Positions 58,715-64,000 of a stretch of 64,000 bases of DNA are shown here, piece by piece (positions within the stretch are counted from its first letter, which is position 1; every line of letters starts with the position of its first letter). The stretch covers positions 10,058,266 to 10,122,265 of the forward strand of contig NC_084837.1 of NCBI RefSeq assembly GCF_033115175.1. The letters are read 5' to 3'. Origin of the DNA: Lepus europaeus. Lineage: Eukaryota; Chordata; Mammalia; Lagomorpha; Leporidae. The translations under genes and the position numbers were made by a program. Below the pieces are notes generated by a model that was given only the letters and a program-made list of their open reading frames with translations, did not search any database and was not told the DNA's origin.

Positions 58715-60379
58715 GTAGGGCCTGGGCCACACGCGCCGTCTGCGGTCCCTGCTCGGGTGATTTCCTTATTGGCATCGTGGTCTGGAAGCGCCTCCTTCCA
58801 CATCGACATCTGTGGGCCGACTTCAGCTGCCCAGACCCGGCCTCTGCTCCCGGGAGCCTGGGAGGGGCAGGTGTGGGGTCACGGAACACTTGCTCAAAAG
58901 AGAAAACTTGAGACCCTACAGTGGCACGCGAGGTCTCTGGTGTGTCCTTTCCAGCTCTTGGGCACTCTGTGGGTCCTGTCGCACTCATTGCTGGCTGTCA
59001 CCTGGTGCTACGTTCAGACTTTTCCCTGTGACGAAACGTTTCTATGAACGTCACCTTCAGTGGCCGAGCAACGTTCCGTCACATAGAGAGGCTCAGTCCA
59101 TGTCCCAGGGCCTCTGGACCAGGGAAGCCGAGGCTGTCAACTGAGTGCCAGCAGGGGGGCTGCCGGGCCGAGCGTGGCCCCCTCCCAGAGTGAGAGAGCA
59201 GTGCACCTGCGGTCTTTCTAGTCTGCCGCCCGCAGCCCGTGGGTGATGCTGCCCGCACGCAGGCCAGGTCTTCCCACACAGTCCACTCGACTCACGCTAA
59301 TCTAGTTGGGATGCGGTCCCAGAGACGCCCCGGAGACGCCCCCGACATAACGCTTTTCTGGGTTTCCAGGCGTCCTTTAATGCACCAGCTTCCTGCTGGC
59401 TGGGTCCGGTTGTTTCTAGTTCCCTACTAGCCATGCTGAGCTGAGTGCTTTGCCTGATCCCCCCGCCCCAGGCTGTTTTCTAAGGGATACTTGCAGGCAC
59501 TGAGGCTGGGAAACTGAGCGTTTTTAAAGTCTGGGCACCCATGCCGAGCTGCTCTCCACGGAGCTCTGACCAAGGACTTGGGGCGGCTGTTGCCACCTTC
59601 TTGCACTCGTGGCCACTTCTCATTGGTTGTTACCATGCAAACACTGTTCCATTTGCATCAATTTGATTAGCGCAGGTTTCTTATTCTCCATTTAGTTGGC
59701 AATCAGGAATAACTCAAGTCCTAACCCTCCAGGAGTGTAAGAGCCTGGGGGGAGGTCGGGGTCCCGTGGGCTCCCTCTGCCCGTGGACTCGTGGCTCGTT
59801 CTGCACAGTGCAGGAGAGCACCTGACCCATTCCCCTCGGAAGGAGGCAGCGTCAGAAACCACGCAGCGCTCCAAAGGCACGAGCTGATCCCCAGCAGCTC
59901 CTGGGAAGATCGCCGCTGGAGCGTCCCTGAGCGCGGGGAGCACTTCTGCGTCCAGCTAAGTCGCAGGTGGAGGGAAGACAGTGCAGGGACGCCTCTCCCC
60001 TTCTGGCTAAGTGCACCTGAAACCCTGGGCCCGGCGTCTGAGACAGAGGCTAGGAACCCTCCAGGGGTAACAGTTCCACTGCCCCCGTCAGCTGCGACCA
60101 CGTGGGAAGGCTGGGCTCGCGTCCATCTCACTGGCTTACCCGGCAGTACGGAGACGCTTGGCCTCCGACCAGCCCGTGGGCAGCCTAGGGTCCCCTCCCT
60201 GCCCGGCACTGGTGAGGAGTCCCTGACACGCACCCATGTCTGGCTGTGCAGCCCCCAGGGGGAAGGCAGCGGCCCCCTCTTCCCTACAGGTGCACAATTA
60301 GTAGACTCTAACCACACGATGCAAATGAGATCCAGAGTCATCAAGCACAGTTGCAAGCACAGAATTTCCAAGTTCTGAT

Positions 60380-60410
<31 letters not shown>

Positions 60411-60412
60411 AA
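60380..60412 (+). repeat. (AAAT)n microsatellite
   Basis: About eight AAAT/AATA units after CTGATTAAAA. Confidence 0.9.
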
Positions 60413-60451
60413 AATAACCTTCCTCATTATACCCAGAGCCAGGAAAATCTC

Positions 60452-60762
60452 TCTTTTTTTGACAGGCAGAGTTAGACAGTGAGAGAGAGAAAGGTTTTCC
60501 TTCCATTGGTTCACCTCCCAAATGGCTGCTACGGCCAGCGCACTGTGCCAATCCGAAGCCAGGAGCCAGGTGCTTCCTCTTGGTCTCCCATGCGGGTGCA
60601 GGGCCCAAGCACTTGGGCCATCCTCCACTGCACTCCCGGGCCACAGCAGAGAGCTGGACTGGAAGAGGGGCAACCGGGGCAGAACCAGCACCCTGACCGG
60701 GACTAGAACCTGGGGTGCCGGCGCCACAGGCGGAGGCTTAGCCTAGTGAGCCGCGGCGCTGG
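60452..60762 (-). mobile_element. C-repeat SINE, type B, with perfect 20-bp target-site duplication
   Basis: The element begins TCTTTTTTTGACAGGCAGAG; its head ends AGTGAGCCGCGGCGCTGG. CCCAGAGCCAGGAAAATCTC is identical at 60432-60451 and 60763-60782, so this is a recent insertion. Confidence 0.95.
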
Positions 60763-61524
60763 CCCAGAGCCAGGAAAATCTCCAACGCAGTGAAAACAAC
60801 GAGCAGTTGCCAGCACCGGCTCTCTCAGTAGAATTATCTGACAGCGTGCAAAGCAGCCGTCCTAAAAACTGTTCCGAGGACAGCTGTGGGCCCACGTAAA
60901 TGAGAACCCTAAAGTCTCCGGGGAAACAGGACCTGCAGCAAAGAAACAGAGCTGTAAGGAGAACAGGCGAGCAAAACAGGAATTTTAGAATCTGAAAGTG
61001 CAAGAATGGAATTTTTAGTGGATCTAATTTCCTGTTATTGGACTTCCAGAAGGAGAGTAGGTAGAAGGTGGGACTGAGCGGCTGCTCCAAGAATCAGTCC
61101 TGGAGACGTCGCCCAGCTGGCAAAGGACACAGACACCCAGATTGAAGGGGCTGAGTGAACCCGAGAGGCTACAGCTGGTAAAATCCGTCCCAAGGGCATA
61201 GCAGTCAGACTTTAGGAAATAAAATAAAAAAAAAAAAAAAAAACCTACCTGAAGGCAGCCTGAGAGACGTACACCTGGCATTCAGGGGAAGAGTGATTCA
61301 GCCGCAGGGAGTTCCGCAGCAAAACCACAGAGCCAGGAGGAGCCGATGTGTGGTTTTCAAGCCCTGCAGCCCCCTCAAAGTCAACCCAGAATCCCACACC
61401 CGGAGGACACACCCCTCAGGAGCGAAGTCTGCAGGTAAGGGTGTCCAGGACGATGGGCAGCCCAGAGGAGGCCTCTCCTAAGGGAAAGCCCAGGGAGAGT
61501 CCCTAGATCAAAACCAGCGAGGAG

Positions 61525-61884
61525 GGGCTGGCGCTGTGGCGCAGCAGGTTAACGCCCTGGCCTGAAGCGCTGGCATCCCATATGGGCTCCGCTTCTAGTC
61601 CTGGCTGCTCCTCTTCCAATCCAGCTCTCTGTAATGGCCTGGGAAAGCAGTAGAAGATGGCCCAAGTCCATGGGTCCTTGCACCTGCATGGGAGACCCGG
61701 AAGAAGTCCTGGCTCCTGGCTTCAGATCGGCGCAATGTGCCGGCAGTGGTGGCCATTTGGGGAGTGAACCATCAGATGGAAGACCTCTCTCTCTCTCTCT
61801 CTCTCTCTCTGCCTCTCCTCTCTCTGTGTAACTCTGACTTTCAAGTAAAATAAATAAATCTTAAAAAAAAAAAAAAAAAAAAAC
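61525..61884 (+). mobile_element. C-repeat SINE, type A, plus strand, full length
   Basis: The head GGGGCTGGCGCTGTGGCGCA continues GCAGGTTAACG, a near-perfect tRNA A box. TTCTAGTCCTGGCTGC is the B box. It ends in a CT tract, TCAAGTAAAATAAATAAATC and an A-run. AAACCAGCGAGGAG and AAACAGGGAGGACC flank it as a worn duplication. Confidence 0.93.
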
Positions 61885-61929
61885 AGGGAGGACCCCAGAG
61901 TGAAGCAGAAACATGGCAGTAACAAAGCT

Positions 61930-63900
61930 GGGTGACTTAATAGACCCTTATCCTCATATTTAGTTGTTTAAATTATTATGTTGCCTAATGTGGTTCTTGA
62001 TGGAGAGGAGCCATTTAAGGGAACACAGTTGCTAGATCAATGAGGAAGAATAAAATGGTGCATAAAGTGTTGAAAACAGTAGATTTTGATAAGATATGTA
62101 TGTGTAATGTAATACCCAGAGCAACCACTTAAAAACCATACAAAGAGAGATACTGAAAAACTGTAGAACAGTCAAAATGGGACTCACAAAATGCTCAAGT
62201 AACTCACAGGAAGAGAGAGAAATTGAAATGGAAAAATGAAAAAGAAAACAAGCAGAAAGCAAAGAAATAGCACCACACACCCAGCATTTAAATAATTCTG
62301 TTAAATGTAAGTGGTCTAAATACATGGACTTCAAGACAGAATTTGGCAGAGCAGATAAAAAAAATTGCATAAGCAGTGGCTGACTGTGAGGGCCTCTGGG
62401 AGGCGCGGGGCAGTGTCCTCGCCTGGCCCCCCCTTGTTGCCAGGCCTGGAAAATCCAAGCCCATCCAGGAGTCCCTGCTCACCCGCAGGCAAGGGGGCCA
62501 CGTCTCTCCAGACGGAGAAGAATAAGGATCGTGAGGCTTAGAGTTGGGGCGGCTGCTGCCTTTGTATTTCGGTCATCACAGCCGAGGAGAAGGTGGAGAA
62601 ACTGAAGCAGTTCCCGCCCCTCGGTTTGGCCGTGAAGGAGGTGACACGAATGAGATTCACTAACTTAAACGGTTAAAATTTTTTAAAATTTACAAAAAAG
62701 CATTAGCAGCTGTAAACTGTCTGGTCAGCTCACTTCAAATAAAGTGATGTAAGTGGGTTTGAAGTAAACATAGGAAAATAGATACCATGCAAGCGTTCAT
62801 CAGCAGAAAACAGGAGTGGCTGTTTGACTGTTCGATGGACTTCAGCAAAGAAAATCGCAAAGTTTATGAAATAAACTCTGATGCAGCAGAAGGGACGACG
62901 GACAGACGTGCATCAGTGGTACCCCTTTCTCAACAGCCGACAGAGGAACTGAACAGGATACAGACGAACTCAGCGGGACCCGGCTGGCAGTCAAGTAACT
63001 CTCCCAAGTGCACCTTAGAATCCAAGTGTCCACAGAACCTAGATCAGGAGAGACCACATCCTGGGGCATGAGACAAACCTTCATGAAATCCAGATAACTG
63101 AGATTATACAGAGCCTCGAAGGAATCAAACTGGAAATCAGTAACAAAAAGATAGTAGGAAAATCTCCAGCCCCTGGAAATGAACCATAGACCTTTTAAGT
63201 AATCCATGGCTCAAAGAGAAAATTTCAGAGGAACTTGGAATGGAATGAAAATGAAAACTTGGGATAACAGTGCTGAGAGGTAAACCTACAGCACTAAATA
63301 CCATATTAGTAAAAGGGAGGGGGAGCGTTCGATATAGCAGTTGAGTTGCTGCTTAAGGTGCCCACGTCCCATATCAGTGCCTGGTTCGAGTACTGGCTCC
63401 TCCACTTCCGAGCCAGCGCCTCGCGGAGCTCATCTTGGGAGGCAGCAGGTGAAGGCCCAAGTGTTTGGGTCCCTGCCACCCACATGAGAGGCCCAGATGG
63501 ACTTCCTGGCTCCTGGCTTCAGCTGGGCCAAGCTCCGGCTGTGGCAGGAATTGGGGGAGACTACCGCCGTGGGCCCCACAGGGACACCACGCCCCTAAAT
63601 CTGACAGCACGGATGAAACGGATCAGACCTTGGAGAGCCAAAACTGCCACAGCCCATTCAGTATGAAATGAAGGGATTCTGTAGTTACTGGAGGAAATCT
63701 GTGGCCGAGACTGCTCACCGGTGAATTCCACCCAAGGTCTGCGGAAGAACCAACGCCGCTTCTACCCAGTCTCGTCCAGAAAATGGAAGAGGGGCAAATC
63801 CTTTCCCGACACTCCTGGGAAGCCGGCGTTAGCCCCGATGCCAAAGCCAGACGCAGGTGGTACAAAAAGAAAGAGCCGCCGAGGGCCCGCGGGACCGAGA
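61930..63900 (+). mobile_element. Old L1, plus strand, ORF2 region
   Basis: CCATACAAAGAGAGATACTG, TAAATGTAAGTGGTCTAAAT and GACAGAATTTGGCAGAGCAG match the start of L1 ORF2. TAATCCATGGCTCAAAGAGA and, further on, CACCGGTGAATTCCACCCAA and CAGAAAATGGAAGAGGGGCA match later ORF2 segments. A GC-rich stretch (about 62390-62650) and a SINE (63322-63575) interrupt it. All frames are broken. Confidence 0.75.
63322..63575 (+). mobile_element. Old C-repeat SINE, plus strand
   Basis: TTCGATATAGCAGTTGAGTT (worn A-box region), CCTGGTTCGAGTACTGGCTC (B box) and CTTCCTGGCTCCTGGCTTCA are in the right order. The tail is missing. Confidence 0.82.
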
Positions 63901-64000
63901 CGCACAGCTCCAGGGGTGTACGGGAGGACTGCTCGTCCTGACCCAGCGGGGCCTCTTCCAGGGGTGCAGAGCTGCTTGGGGGGGAAGAACCGATGGGATC

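Larger units (their letters stand above)
58715..64000 (+). other. LRRK1: Start of LRRK1 intron 3
   Basis: The intron begins with donor GTAGGG. The next expected segment (human [12 protein letters not shown], start of the ankyrin region) is not found before the window ends. The interval 58715-60430 is unique sequence ending in an (AAAT)n run (60380-60412). After it come three C-repeats and a plus-strand L1. The span 60763-61524 is A-rich, old and unassigned. Confidence 0.8.

Noticed and set aside
58715..64000. Search for the LRRK1 ankyrin-coding exons
   Set aside because: No segment resembling the expected [20 protein letters not shown] start was found on the plus strand. The next exon must lie beyond the window.

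Overview
This is a stretch of mammalian nuclear DNA, almost certainly from a lagomorph and most likely rabbit. Two things show this. Spliced vertebrate exons with consensus GT/AG junctions lie in long introns. The window also carries about 34 copies of the lagomorph tRNA-derived C-repeat SINE. These come in two tail forms: type A ends in an AAAGATTTATTTATTTGAAAG-like tail when read on the minus strand, and type B ends in a poly-T plus GACAGGCAGAGT tail. There is no sign of bacterial, plasmid or viral organisation.

Region 1 (1-14,550, plus strand) is the 3' end of ALDH1A3, the retinaldehyde dehydrogenase that makes retinoic acid. The first six bases are the end of one coding exon. Four complete coding exons follow (4173-4337, 5555-5712, 7765-7839, 12671-12743). 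They join in frame into the last 156 residues and the stop codon, and a 3' UTR of about 1.8 kb follows.

Region 2 (about 14,550-17,560) is intergenic. About 2 kb of it is a G/T-rich satellite with a higher-order repeat structure.

Region 3 (about 17,560-64,000, plus strand) is the 5' end of LRRK1, a ROCO-family leucine-rich-repeat kinase. It starts with a CpG island and a probable noncoding exon 1 ending at 19,156. A 4.5-kb intron leads to exon 2 (start codon at 23,664), then a 34.8-kb intron to exon 3 (58,551-58,714). The last 5.3 kb is the start of intron 3. Only the first 87 residues of LRRK1 are encoded here; the ankyrin, LRR, Roc-COR and kinase domains lie beyond the window.

The introns are filled with C-repeat SINEs (26 minus, 8 plus in the whole window), five fragments of old L1 elements, mariner-type and other short DNA-transposon remnants, MIR/L2-like remnants, and several tandem repeats (36, 135, 79 and 17 bp units). 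The most distinctive small item is a 34-nt 5' fragment of U2 snRNA, retroposed into an antisense L1 and still flanked by an 18-bp target-site duplication. ALDH1A3 and LRRK1 lie in the same order and orientation as in human 15q26.3, so this is a conserved mammalian gene pair. I found no new multigene system. The long ORFs here are by-products of GC-rich or tandem-repeat sequence.
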